Shown here: one piece after another, positions 35,401-46,500 of the stretch | Layout: the number at the start of each line of letters is the position of its first letter | How positions within the stretch are numbered: the first letter of the stretch is position 1 | Source of the DNA: Zarea fungicola | Lineage: Eukaryota > Ascomycota > Sordariomycetes > Hypocreales > Cordycipitaceae | DNA: 64,000 bases | Reading direction: 5' to 3' | NCBI GenBank assembly: GCA_900169235.1 | Contig: FWCC01000346.1 | Coordinates: 62,001-126,000 of the forward strand | The notes under the pieces: generated by a model | The model's input: the letters and a program-made list of their open reading frames with translations, nothing else | Told to the model about the DNA's origin: nothing | The model's database searches: none | Translations under genes and position numbers: made by a program

Positions 35401-36119
35401 TGACCACAACAAAATGGCGCACAAACCGGGTGGCAATAAAAATCTTGTAGCCTCGGTGGCACCACATGCCGTGCAACCCCGTACCTGCTGGCCGCAGGCC
35501 CTCACCCACCTGGCCCAATGTCTCTTGAGATTATGGACATGCAGCTTCCAAATGGGGTAGGTGAGTGGTGGAAAGCCAAGTCTAAGCGGCGCCAGCCCAT
35601 GGACAAAGGGGGTTAGGGCCGCCCGCACAACTAGTCTCCGCGCCATACAAGATTGCTTTTGGAGGCACCGCCTGTGCCTTGTCCTGAGCTGTCCATACTA
35701 TTGCCGTTTTTCGTGGCCAATCTCCTCTAGGGCGCCAGAGGCTATCTCGCGACCTGCCCAGACGGGCCTATACTGCACATGCATTGTACGCCATGGTGGA
35801 GATCATGGAGGGTCACCTTGCATTCTGGCTGGCCATGCCCCCAGCCGCGACGGCCTGGCTCGCCTGCATATGCATTGCAGGTGGACGCACAGCTGGAGTG
35901 GGTATTACTGGGCTGGATGCATTGATGGAAGAAATAGACTGAGGAGGTCATGGCCGCCCAACTATATAGCTGCCATTGCGTCCACGACCTTGCCCCTGGA
36001 AGAGTATCGAGGCCGTCATACTCTCGTTCTTTCTCTCTCCCCGGATCGACGTGGTACCAATTGTCGCTTGCCGCTTCTAGTCTCTCTCTGTATACCTCTC
36101 AGCACCAAACGTCGGCAAC
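32466..36119. other. Long divergent intergenic region without supported genes
   Basis: Between the BolA-like gene (minus) and the subtilase (plus). Many short frames are open on both strands because the sequence is moderately GC-rich, but none shows domains, consensus introns or consistent codon bias. It probably carries a complex promoter for the secreted protease. Confidence 0.4.
35961..35970 (+). promoter_or_regulatory. Possible TATA element of the Pr1C-like subtilase gene
   Basis: ACTATATAGC lies about 150 nt before the subtilase ATG and is followed by a C/T-rich stretch at 36020-36090 that would suit a fungal transcription start region. Position and sequence only. Confidence 0.35.
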
Positions 36120-38934
36120 ATGGTTAGGACCTCTGGGCTCCTGACCCTCCTGGCGACCGCCACCACGGCGGTCATTGCCCAGGCCGAGATCCCCAAGCCT
36201 GCTGCTCCTCAAGCCATCCAGGGCGCCTACATTGTTGAATTCGAAGACGGACATGTGTGTGGACTCTTTGCAGGCTTGATTTGCCTGGGGGGAAATAATA
36301 CTGACTTTACACTAGGACCGCGCGGCTGCCCTCTCGGCCGTCCAACAAGACGCCACCACCCGCCTGGACCTCAACTTTGAGCTCTTCAATGGCGTGTCTA
36401 TTCAACTCAACGACGTCAAGACTGCCGAGGAAAAGGCAGAGAAGCTCGCTGCTCTTCCTGCTGTGAAGCACATCTGGCCCGTTGTTAAAGTGCCTCGACC
36501 AAACCCCAAGATCGAGTGGGTCGCCACCCAGGGCCTCGACGAGCTGGTCAAGATTGCCCCCTCTGGCAAGCTAAACTCGCGCGCAAAGGCCGATCAGCTC
36601 ACTAGCGCTCAGCGCATGGGCCAGATTGAGAAGCTGCGCGCCAAGGGTTTCAAGGGTCGTGGCATCAAGATTGCTGTCGTTGACACCGGTGTAAGTTTGG
36701 ACCCCTCCGCCGATTGATTCATTGTGAGACCCCCTGACTCATGGTTGTCCGATTAGATCGACTACACCCACCCCGCCCTCGGCAATGGGTGCTTTGGCGA
36801 AGGCTGCCTGGTTGCGTACGGCTACGATCTTGTCGGTGACCACTACGGCACTGATGGTGACTACACGCCCAAGCCCGACAATGACCCCATGGACTGTGGC
36901 GGTCACGGCAGTCACGTTGCCGGCATCATTGCCGCCCAGGAGAACCCCTACAACTTTACTGGTGTCGCTCCCGATGCGACGCTCGGCGCTTTCCGTGTCT
37001 TTGGCTGCCAGGGCTCCACGGGAACTGATGTTCTCATTGCTGCCTTTAACAAGGCCTACCAGGCCGGCTCGGACATCATCAGTGCCTCCATCGGTGGCCC
37101 TGCGGGCTGGATGGACGAGCCCTGGGCCCTGAGCGTTTCTCGCATCGTCGCCCGTGGCGTTCCCTGCACCATTGCTGCCGGTAACGAGGGCACTGATGGC
37201 CTCTTCTACCCCAGCAGCGGCTCCAGCGGAAACGGCGTGGTGTCCATTGCCTCTTTCGACAACACGGACACGCCCGTGCTCTCCAACATTGACTACTACT
37301 CGGTCGACGGCGGCGCCAAGCAGGAGTTTCTGGTCACATCCTCGTCCAACGACAATTGGGATGGCGTCAACCTGGATCTCTGGGCAGGTAGCTACGACGT
37401 GAACAAGACCAACGACGGCTGCGACCCGTACCCTGCCGACACGCCTGATCTCAGCCAGAAGGTTGTGCTGGTCCACAGAGGCAGTTGCAGCTTTGTGCAA
37501 AAGGCGCAAAATGCCCAGGCCGCCGGCGCTCAGTACCTGATTGTCTACAACAACCAGCCCGGCACCGTGAGCATGGATCTGACCGGTGTCACCATCAAGG
37601 GCGCCAGCGTGGTCACTACGGAGCAAGGTGCTGCCTTTATTGCTCTGCTCAAGGCTGGCAAGAAGGTTACCGTCTACATGAACAGCAGTGCCAAGAGCGG
37701 CAAGTCTCTTGCTGAAGGCCCCAACACTGTCACCGGTGGTGCTCTTAGCTACTACACCACCTGGGGTCCCACCTGGGAGCTCAACGTCAAGCCCGATGTT
37801 GGTGCCCCTGGTGGCAACATTCTGTCGACGTACCCCGTCGCCAAGGGCTCGTACGCTGTCGAGTCGGGCACGTCAATGGCCACCCCCTTTACCGCGGGAT
37901 CGATTGCTCTGCTTTTGGAGATTCGCGGCAAGAAGACGAGCCCTGCCACGATTACCAACCTGCTCTCTGCCAATGCCAACCCGCAGCTGTTCAACGACAA
38001 CACGCAGTTCTACAACCAACTCGCTCCCGTGCCCCAGCAGGGCGCTGGTCTGATCCAGGTCTACGATGCCGCCTACGCCACGACTCTGCTGGAGCCTTCC
38101 AACCTTGCCTTTAACGACACGGCCAACCTGATCAAGAAGCTCACGTTTAAGCTGAGCAACACTGGCAACAAGCCTGTGACGTACAATGTCGGCCAGGTCT
38201 CGGCCATTACCATGTACTCTCTGGCCGCCAGTGGCAGCCAGGTGCAGCCCTTCCCCAACGATGCCGTCGACGCGTACGCCAAGCTGAGCTTCAGCAAGGA
38301 CAAAGTTACTCTTGCCCCTGGCGCTTCCGCCTCGGTTGATGTCAGCGCCACTCCTCCCAATGGTGTTGATGTCAAGCGCCTGCCTGTCTGGTCCGGCTAT
38401 GTTACGATCAACGGCACAGACGGTACCTCTCTGTCGATGCCCTACCAGGGTGTTTCTGGCTCGATGCTGGCCTCGACCGTGCTCGACTCGGACAATGCCT
38501 GGATTGCCCTCAGCGGCGACAAGAACAGCGCGCCCGTGACGGCCAACCAGACCTTTACCCTCCCCAAGCAGGGTGCTGGCGGTGACAACGGAAAGCTGCC
38601 CGCCTTTGTGGTGGCGCTCTCTCTGGGCTCCAAGAACGTGACAGGATTCCTGCAGCCGATGACGACGTGCCCTCCCAACTCGACGTACGAGTACAAGGGA
38701 TTCAAGACGATTGGGCAGCCCTCGACGTTCCCCGCTCTGTACAACAGCCGCGCGGTGCCGGGCGCCTTTCTCAACAATGGCGGGTGGGATGGTTCGCTCA
38801 ACGACGGCAGCTATGCGCCGGCTGGCAAGTACCGCCTGATTGTGCGTGCTCTGCGCGTGTTTGGCAACCCCAACAAGGACAGCGACTGGGACACTGCCAT
38901 TTCTCCGGGTTTCAAGATTAAGTATTCTACCTAA
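36120..38934 (+). CDS. Secreted PA-domain subtilisin-like protease, Pr1C type (895 aa)
   Basis: Exons 36120-36254, 36316-36690 and 36757-38934 give 895 codons plus stop. Signal peptide about 1-22, then an I9-like propeptide (GAYIVEFEDGH start, LPAVKHIWPV), then a complete subtilase triad: Asp168 in VVDTG, His220 in GGHGSHVAG and Ser543 in SGTSMATP. A protease-associated (PA) insert sits between His and Ser (VLVHRGSCSFVQKAQNAQ), and the C-terminal third is Fn3-like as in C5a-peptidase-type subtilases. In hypocrealean fungi this is the arrangement of the Pr1C group of cuticle- and protein-degrading proteases. Predicted extracellular endopeptidase for nutrition or host attack. Intron junctions are consensus (GTGTGT/ACTAG and GTAAGT/GATTAG). 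N-glycosylation sequons are present. Confidence 0.92.
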
Positions 38935-39660
38935 ATGGGGAAGAGCGAGGATGAAGAAATTGTAAAAAGGGATTCATGAAGAAACATGTATAAAGGAATT
39001 CATGAGCGAGACGAACACATACATATACATACACACACAGAGAGAGACGGTGTCGTCTCATTATATTTTACCCTCCTTATATACTGAGTATTTATATTGT
39101 TTTACTTAAAACCACATTCAGGTTCACTCTTTCTCTAAATCAGTGGTACATTATAGAAGCTACACACGGCTTCTCAAGTTGGTGGTTTCCGGGCTCCTAC
39201 ACTGGGTAAAGATGCCCTATCGCGGTACTTGGCTGTCGCCTATCTGCAGGTAATGTTATTGCCGCCATGTCTTAATAGTGGCTTTGCCTTTAGGAAAGAG
39301 TTGCTCGGCCCGTCCCGCTTATGAGTTGCTGCAGAGCATGTATGGCAATGCATTGTACAGCTTTACCCATGTACCTTGGATTTGTATATTGATACTTGTC
39401 TAGCTAAAACCACTACTTTAGCTGCCGTTGCTGCTTTTCGGCTCATCTCTTCGAGCCTGCGCTCGGCAATCCGCATCTTTAGGCACTGTATCGCCAATCA
39501 GGCCACATTCTCGCAGAGTAGATGTAAGCATAATCCCATCTAGAGATATGCACCTAAAAACCAAAACAACCGTCTGTCCGCGAACCAATTCCCCTTTGAT
39601 GACAGTCGAGCATCACATCACCAACCCTCCCCTCTGCTCACGCGCGACATTCACCGACAC
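38935..39660. other. Intergenic, no supported gene
   Basis: 3' flank of the subtilase with a CA/TA microrepeat at about 39018-39040, then sequence leading to a small spliced gene. The last 100 bases are C-rich like a promoter or leader. Confidence 0.4.
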
Positions 39661-39856
39661 ATGGAAACTAACCCATCCATTTCCTCGGTTTCAACGCTCT
39701 ATGGATGCATGCAAGTAAACCTATTGCCGAGTCAATAAACAGAGTAATTTCAGTAGCCGACTAACCATGTTCCAGGCCGTTGCTTCTGACAGCACCAAGG
39801 ACAGGCTCGTTTTGAACCAGATGGTGCCTCTCAAGGAGGACTCTGGCAAAGCCTGA
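39661..39856 (+). CDS. Putative spliced microprotein (44 aa)
   Basis: Exon 39661-39714 (18 codons) and exon 39776-39856 (27 codons with stop) are separated by a 61-nt intron with GTAAAC donor, GACTAAC branch 22 nt before the acceptor, and CCAG acceptor; the join is exactly in phase. The product is polar and soluble, with no signal peptide or membrane segment; the second half (starting AVASDSTKDRLVLNQ) is charged and coding-like. I recognise no family. It could also be the last two exons of a longer gene whose upstream exons I failed to see, or a short upstream regulatory transcript. The strong splice signals and phase agreement are the whole evidence. Confidence 0.4.
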
Positions 39857-39987
39857 TGGCGTAGCGAAATAGCGGATTTGGCTTTTGTTCTTCAATTACG
39901 ATGTAAAGTATTCATTTCTCTATATAGGCCATCTACCCCTGCATTTCCATAGCTGGCTTCGTAATAGCAAGCCACCCAACGTATGCA

Positions 39988-41418
39988 CTAGAATTGCTCT
40001 AAATATTGCTTTATCCTGTCCTCCTTCGTCTCCTTCCCAAACCCATCGACTTCCATCGACTTTACATACAAGTAAAGAGAAAGCAGACCATCGGAAAGGT
40101 ACTGGTTCAGAGAGTGATCCAGCATCAAAAAGTTCAAGGCCTCCGACAGACTCTTGGGGATTGGCTCGACCAAGCCGTATCGGTCCGTCTCGCGGGACTC
40201 TCGGTCACAGGAAAGCATAGCACCCGCTAATACGGGGCAGTCTTGCCAAAGCAACTCGGTCTTTCTTGTCAGCCCATCTACACCGGCCAAAATGCTGGCC
40301 GCCGTAAACAAGTACGGATTGGCAGTGGCGTCCAGCATGCGAAGCTCCCAGTGCTGGTCGTTGACCTTGCGCACAGGCAAGTCTCGATTTTCGGTTCCGA
40401 ATCCCACCCATTCTCCGACACCATCTGATCTGACGCGAATGTAGCTATCGTAGCTGGCCATACCGAATGCGCAGAGAGCTTTCGTATGGTCAAGAATGCC
40501 AGCGAGGAAGTGGTCCGGCGCGGGTGCCAGATTGTCTACTGAGATGTGTAGATGGATGCCATTCGTTGGGCATGCGACAGGGTCTTTGTGTGCGTCGCTG
40601 ATTGTTGGGTTTGGCGTCATTGTTGCTTTGATGTTGTGGCGAACACAGATGGTACGGATGGTTTCCTGGGCGATGATTAAAGAGTCAACAGCGGCGAGGG
40701 GGGACTCGGGACTGAGTGCAATCTCTATTTGGTCTCGGGTTTCAGTGTGAAAGTGTTGGATATCGACGCCCGATATCTGAAGACAATGAATGATCTCCTC
40801 CACAATGTCGAGCATTTTGCCTCGCAGACCAGCTGTGGTTTGGTAGCTGGTGAGACGATCGAGCTGTTTCAGAGGCAGAAACTGCTCGCCGTCTAGGACC
40901 ATGAATTCAATTTCGAACCCAGCAAGAGCCTTGCTGCCACAATCGGCATCCAGACGGTGCAAAGCACGGGTCAGAAGCGTGCGTGGGCATTTGCCAAACG
41001 GATCACTGGCCTCTCTGTGCTTGACAAAACACATGACGGACGCATGATTCGGTTTGAAGCCGCACACGCGAAGCGAAGACCAGTCGGCAACCAGGCTCCA
41101 AGTCTCAATCTCGTTTCCTGGGGGAAAGTCTTTGCGATGCTTGGTGACGGGTATGATCATGCTCACTTGAGGGACAAGGTACTCTTCTCCTTGCGCGAGC
41201 TGGAGACATCGTTTCAGCGGAAGGAATCTGGTGCGAAGGATACCCGAGTAATCGATCCAATGTAAACGAATGTATTCTACCTCCGCATTCGCCGAGAGGA
41301 AATTTACAAGTCGCTTCTCGTCTTCCATCATGATGGGGCGCCTGCCATTTGCGTTGCTCTGGATGTTGGATGTGAGAAACGGCTGATCAGCCTCACCGAC
41401 GTTTCTCACATCCAACAT
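39988..41418 (-). CDS. Glutamine-synthetase-fold protein, stand-alone FluG-like type (476 aa)
   Basis: Single-exon gene with a complete GS catalytic fold: an N-terminal beta-grasp segment (YIRLHWIDYSGILRTRFLP), GFEIEFMVLD (metal-binding Glu), HTETRDQIEIALSPESP, NGIHLHISV (metal-binding His) and ENRDLPVRKV with Arg near the C-terminus. The fungal FluG C-terminal half and bacterial gamma-glutamyl ligases of type I/III share this form; the amidohydrolase half of true FluG is absent. It probably ligates ammonia or an amine to a gamma-carboxyl group rather than acting as the cell's main glutamine synthetase. The first ATG (41418) sits inside a perfect inverted repeat; Met30 (about 41331, before EDEKRLVNF) is a plausible alternative start nearer the conserved part. 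Confidence 0.85.
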   Translation of the reverse strand: MLDVRNVGEADQPFLTSNIQSNANGRRPIMMEDEKRLVNFLSANAEVEYIRLHWIDYSGILRTRFLPLKRCLQLAQGEEYLVPQVSMIIPVTKHRKDFPPGNEIETWSLVADWSSLRVCGFKPNHASVMCFVKHREASDPFGKCPRTLLTRALHRLDADCGSKALAGFEIEFMVLDGEQFLPLKQLDRLTSYQTTAGLRGKMLDIVEEIIHCLQISGVDIQHFHTETRDQIEIALSPESPLAAVDSLIIAQETIRTICVRHNIKATMTPNPTISDAHKDPVACPTNGIHLHISVDNLAPAPDHFLAGILDHTKALCAFGMASYDSYIRVRSDGVGEWVGFGTENRDLPVRKVNDQHWELRMLDATANPYLFTAASILAGVDGLTRKTELLWQDCPVLAGAMLSCDRESRETDRYGLVEPIPKSLSEALNFLMLDHSLNQYLSDGLLSLYLYVKSMEVDGFGKETKEDRIKQYLEQF

Positions 41419-41420
41419 CC
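41361..41420. repeat. Perfect 20-bp inverted repeat with a palindromic 20-bp spacer at the GS-fold gene start
   Basis: The left arm 41361-41380 (GGATGTTGGATGTGAGAAAC) and right arm 41401-41420 are exact reverse complements. The spacer 41381-41400 begins with a 12-bp palindrome, GGCTGATCAGCC. The right arm contains the first ATG of the GS-fold gene, so a transcript starting upstream could fold into a strong hairpin over the start codon. It may be regulatory, a protein-binding palindrome, or a local inversion/duplication scar. Confidence 0.85.
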
Positions 41421-41715
41421 AATCACGAGATGCATTGTCACGTGATGGAGAGATACGAACAAGACAATTTTCCCCATGAATTATGAAAGAACAAGTATAT
41501 GTTTGCTTCTCTGATATTGCGTGCCATGATTTATCCGCAACGGGCGCTGGCGACGTCGCCGAGGCGCTACTAGGAAATGGTGTTGAAACTCGGTTTCAAC
41601 TTGCGCGTCTAGCACGCAATTTATAATACTCTAGCACGGCGCCTCATTCGGGAGCCAAAAAAATAAAATTCCCAAGCCCATCGCCAGCAAGTAAACAGAA
41701 CAAAGCAGTTCCTCG

Positions 41716-42720
41716 TCAGTCGCGACAGCCCACCAGCCGAACCTCAATGCTATGTCTAAGCTCTCCCGTGGAATTTGGGTTATAAAACGATGCGTGAAAA
41801 CATTCTCATCCTAGTATTAGTGAATTTATTCACCAAAAGGTGTAAGGTAGCGACGTACTAGATAGCTTGCCCTCCGAATCCGTGTTGCGAAAGACAATGA
41901 GATCATCTTCCATCATGTCGCTCAGGTAGTACCATTTATGTGCGTCATTGTGGTGCAATAACAGGTTCTCTCCCACGCGCTTATAATGAAGCGCATCGTT
42001 TGTAGTGACATCTGTCTCTTCAACATGTGTGTAGTCGCAGAGCGCCAGAGGCCAATCGTTGTTGGGTCCGCGGAGGACGCGCCAGACACTGTGATGCCAT
42101 TATTAGTGCAAGCTTTCTGTATCCCCAGGCTTGGCCACGCACTTGATCAAATCAAAACTTGTGCTTTGATACTCTGGCTTATCTTCCTCTGTAAAAACGT
42201 CCTTCATGCGCATAAATGCCCCCGTGGGTGAAAAGTCCGTGTGCGCCATGGTGGACGGTTGCGCAAACTCGGCCAAATCTTCCGTCTTGGTGCTGGGAAA
42301 TGTTGGATCCCGTTGACGCACCTATGGTATGATGAACATGTAGCAGCCATATTCAAGCTCAAGAGAGCCACTTACTTGAAAATCCATGACTCGGACTTTT
42401 GTATATTCCGCTATGTTTGCCTGTACAATTCTGGCTATCTGCTGCGTGTATGCTTCCATCAACAGAGTGCGCTCCGAAGTCGCGTCTTGTGCTTGCAGGT
42501 CTGTCTTTGCTTTGACAAAGAAGAAACCATTACGGTCGAGAGAAAATGATTTCTCATTTTTTCTTGCGTCGTAAACCTTGACTGGTCGCACGTCAAAGTA
42601 GTGGTTCGTCATGCGGGCAGTGGGAGTTTCGACGAGAAAGTCGGTGCAGTACGGCTTTTCTGTCTGATAAAGCTCATGCCGTGAAAGAAATGTTATACAT
42701 GAGTCTACGTCTGACGCCAT
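41716..42720 (-). CDS. AsaB/CmcJ-like hydroxylase/desaturase-family enzyme (280 aa)
   Basis: Exons 42720-42376, 42321-42143, 42088-41859 and 41804-41716 join to 280 codons plus stop. All three introns are 54 nt (donors GTAAGT, GTGCGT, GTACGT). The family signature is clear: NGFFFVKAKTDL near the front, VWRVLRGPNNDWPLALCDY, HKWYYLSDM, then CFHASFYNP and a terminal HSIEVRLV. This is the fungal 7alpha-cephem-methoxylase-like/GA4-desaturase-like/AsaB group, about 280 residues, many of which tailor secondary metabolites. The substrate is unknown. It lies 297 bp upstream of and on the same strand as the GS-fold gene, which may hint at a small metabolic pair. The ATG at 42720 was chosen because upstream in-frame sequence is not conserved-looking; a longer start at 42837 is possible. 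Confidence 0.85.
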
Positions 42721-42910
42721 TTTGGATAGCAACTGCACACTGGTATCTTTGGAGAAGAGACTCTGCGGGTGAGGCCGACTACGTACCCGGCTGTGCTGGT
42801 ATACAGCTTCGGTGTCTCCTACCCACACCATATGCATGCCAACTCAGCCATCATGTCCAAATCCTGCATCATGCATGTGCTGTTTGCCACGTCTGCAAAT
42901 AGCGCCACTC

Positions 42911-43306
42911 TCAGAAAGAGGGGTAAGGTGTTAAATAGAAGGCATCTTCGCAGCCTAGATACGTGGCTTTGTAGCAAACTGCGTCGCCAACGTCGTACAG
43001 TATTCGTCCTACACGTGCTTCCTACTAGAAATTGAGGTATAGTATGAAAAAATTGTATAGCCAAGTTTATCTTACCAATATTCTCAAGATGATGGATTCC
43101 GCCGACTCGCGCACGCAGCCGTGGAAGAGCTGGTACTCGCCATCTGCCCCCCGCGCAAATGGTAGAATTATCCTGCTTGGAAACAACGGCAACGATAACT
43201 CTAAGAGCGGGGTATTTGGAATCTGCTCGCACACAACTCTAGCTCAAAGCTCGTCTGCCAAGTACTCTACGCAGGGCTCGGAGGAGAAAGAACAGGGCCA
43301 GGTTCC
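42911..43306 (-). pseudogene. Probable decayed or misassigned gene fragment with an in-frame TGA
   Basis: Two segments look coding. 43021-42911 encodes a 36-residue C-terminus (EARVGRILYDVGDAVCYKAT, continuing to a Phe before TGA), and 43243-43076 encodes about 56 residues before it. They are joined by a 54-nt intron with GTAAGA donor and tandem TAGTAG acceptor, where only the second AG keeps the frame. Upstream, 43306-43247 stays coding-like in the same frame but is interrupted by TGA at 43246-43244. A 32-nt intron could bypass it in another frame but is implausibly short. I see no start and recognise no family. Either a pseudogene truncated at the 5' end or a gene with unrecognised exons; it lies between the AsaB/CmcJ-like and NB-ARC genes on the same strand. 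Confidence 0.4.
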
Positions 43307-43513
43307 TCAGTAAACAAACTTGAATCCCACTCAATCATCTATAGCGTACATTGATTGTATTTGTCAAATTTGCTGTAATGTCAAGTATTTACGCACGCAT
43401 CGAAACTCGAGCGCTGCAGAATTTCGGTTCAATTTTTATTGTGCTAGTCATACCAAGGCCGAATGCGCCCGCGCTGGAAACAATCTTTGCGGCGCTATTC
43501 CACTCTCCAGCGT

Positions 43514-46500
43514 TCAACGGGACCAAAACATGATCCAGTGATCAAAGTCCTCATCGTCCAGATCGTCGATGGTATCCGCACGGTCATTGGCAGGGACCAC
43601 GCTGTTGTAGATTTCTAGCGCCATGTCGAGTTCCTGCTGGGCGGCGTCCACTTCGCCCATTCGCTTCATCACTCGCCCCTTTTTGAAATGGGCTCTGGCA
43701 GCCTCTGGCTTGTGATGGGCATCCAAACTGAAAATCTTCAGTGCCTGATCGAGAAGCGCACTACGGATGTCAGCAATGTTGTGTGGACGACTAGAGGTAC
43801 TGTGCCAGCTTACAGAGCAGTTGGGCCATCGCCGGTGCGTGCAAAATGATCTGCTGTCTTGACACATCCGTCGCCTGTGCGGTGGTGTAAATTACCAACG
43901 GAACGCTTATAGTGCTCTAAGCATTTAATATGCAACTCAAAACTTTCACCAAGTCGACCTTGAGCAGCGAGGACGTTTCCCCAGCCCATGTACAGCTTTC
44001 CGTTTCTAGAATACGGATTAGCATATAGAAAAAACTGCATCTACCATTTTGACTTGCACGAATGAAGAGTAGTCATCTTTTCCAAGCTCGTCATTGCGTG
44101 CCTTTAATGCGTCTTGGAATATTTCGACTGCTTCGTCGTAGCGATGAAGATATCCATGGACAAACCCCACATTGATCTGAGCCATGGTTGTCTCTTGCGC
44201 AGAGGGATCATGGAGATTTTGAAAAATGGCCATGGACTTTTCAAACTCCACCAGGCTCTGTTCGTCGTCCCAATTCATCAGATGCGCGCAGCCCAACTCA
44301 TTCACTGCGGCACCATAGAACGGATCGGCACGTTTGGCGTCGTCATCCAAGAGCGATTCCAAGCGCGTGACGCACTCGCCAAAGTCGGAAACGGGATACT
44401 GACGATCGTTTATATGGAGTCCAAGCTCTCCGCGCTGATAGTGAAAGGTGGCGTCGATCATGTCAAGGCCTTTAGACTCTTGTTCCGGCTGTACCTTGGC
44501 ACGTAGACATGTGAAAAAAGACAGGATAAGCTGGGAGGCGCTAAAACGCGAATCGGCAATGCTGAACCTAGTTTCCTGTCAACGGTGAAGATGGAAGCAA
44601 GCAAAACTACTCACATGGAGACATCCAGAGTAAGTTCCATTCGCTTGATTGCCGTGGCAAACCCGCAAGTAGTCGAGTCGAAGCGGTCCTTGTACTTGAA
44701 CACGGACAGGGTGTGTGGCCAGAGCTCAGAGTTCTGCTTCCAGTCGGTCTGCACGTTTCCAAATCCCTTGAAAACCTTGGGCCATCGAGCACCAATCATG
44801 TCAAGCACTCTTGAATATACTTCATTGAATGTTGCTTCATCCATTTGCGCTCTGACGGTGTCTTGGATCAGACGATGAACTCGTAGCGTTTGCTTGTCTC
44901 GGTTTCTGTATATGAGAGATCTAGATATCAACTCTGCCCTTGCCTGTGTGTATTCCCACGAATTACGTGGGTATCTTTCCCAGTCAGCGCAGGCTGGGTT
45001 TTTGTCGAGCAAAGTCTCGGGTATGCTGTCAGGGTCCAATAGTGAAATGACTTGCAGCAGCGCCCTGCCAGCTTTCATGTCATCCAGAGCCCACACGGTG
45101 CCTAGTGTCTGGTTGTACCTGCGGAGAGAGGCCGACTGTCCTTCGGATACATCCAGAATTTCTCTGCGCTCGACTTCTTCAGAGTACATTTCGAGAAACT
45201 CCCGAAAGCTCAAATCGCGTGCCAGAATCACCCCGGCCATTTGAGAGATGGCAAGTGGGTATCGTCCTAGTGTTTGAACTACTTGGCGCGCCAGATTCAC
45301 GTCGCTTTCGTCATGTTCGCGTCCTGTTAGACGAAGGAGGAGGGCCATTCCCTCCTCCTCCAGCATCTCTGGGATGACTGCGCCGGTATTCCTCATGTAC
45401 AAAAGATTTTTTATCAGAGGATTTCTGCAAGTGACCAAGACAGAGCCTGCCGCATCTTTTGGCCAGAAATCTTCTAGTAGTTTGGTGCTGCCGACATTGT
45501 CGAAAACTAGAAGCCAAGACACTGGCTCTGGTTTTACATGATCCATATGCTGGTATGAGCGAAGTGGGTTCGCCAGCCAGGCCAAGAGCGTTTCTCGGAT
45601 CGCAGGCAGATCTCTGCTGTCTGTTTCTGTAACAATTCCCAATTTGATGGACATGTCTCGGAAGCTGGCGAAAAGCTTCGTCTCCTCATCTGCTGTTACC
45701 CAAAAGACGACGTCGAACTCGCTCTCATATCTGTGGACAAATTCATTGGCAATGGACGTCTTACCCATGCCACCAGGGCCGCTAAGAGAATACACGTTGA
45801 GAAGCGGCGCCAGCTCCTCAAAAGAACTGTTGGAATCGCTGGCTGTTTTATCAAGCAGTGGCAGAAGCGCCTGCCGAATATTGGCCAGCATATCCTCGCG
45901 GCCAGAGAAGACGGCATCTCGCGGTAGTGGGATGACCCTGCAGGGCAAGACGGGATCACGGTGCTCGAGAGTAAAGTCCTTTAATGCTGAAATAATATCC
46001 GCATTCATTCTATCGCTTCCTGTGGTTGCTTTTCTCGTCCAGGATTCGCGGGTGTTTGACGATGCTGGCTCGGAGCCAGCAAGGACGGACAGCGGCGGAC
46101 GTGACATTTGACCTGGTGGAAGACTCAGCTTGAGCACAATCTGCCCGTTTCATAAATCTCCATCTTACCGCTGGCTGATTTATTCTCTATGATGACTATG
46201 TCTTCCTCGTCGCTGCTTTGTTCTCGGATGGTAGAATCGTCAAAAACCGACGGTCTCGCCGCTGCGGGGTATTTGTTAGCACGTTGCTAATGTGCGACAT
46301 TGATTCACGTACGCTGAGGGGAGTCATTCGCAATCACGCTGCGCGTAGCATTCAAAGCACTGTAGATGGCTGAAAAAGCCTTGTCAATGCTCTCCGGGTT
46401 GCCCGATAACAGGCAAAGATCTCGGTGATTAGAATCGTCCTCAATCACAATCTCACTGGCGTGTCCGATGATTGCCGCATCTCTCTCGACAAACTGACAT

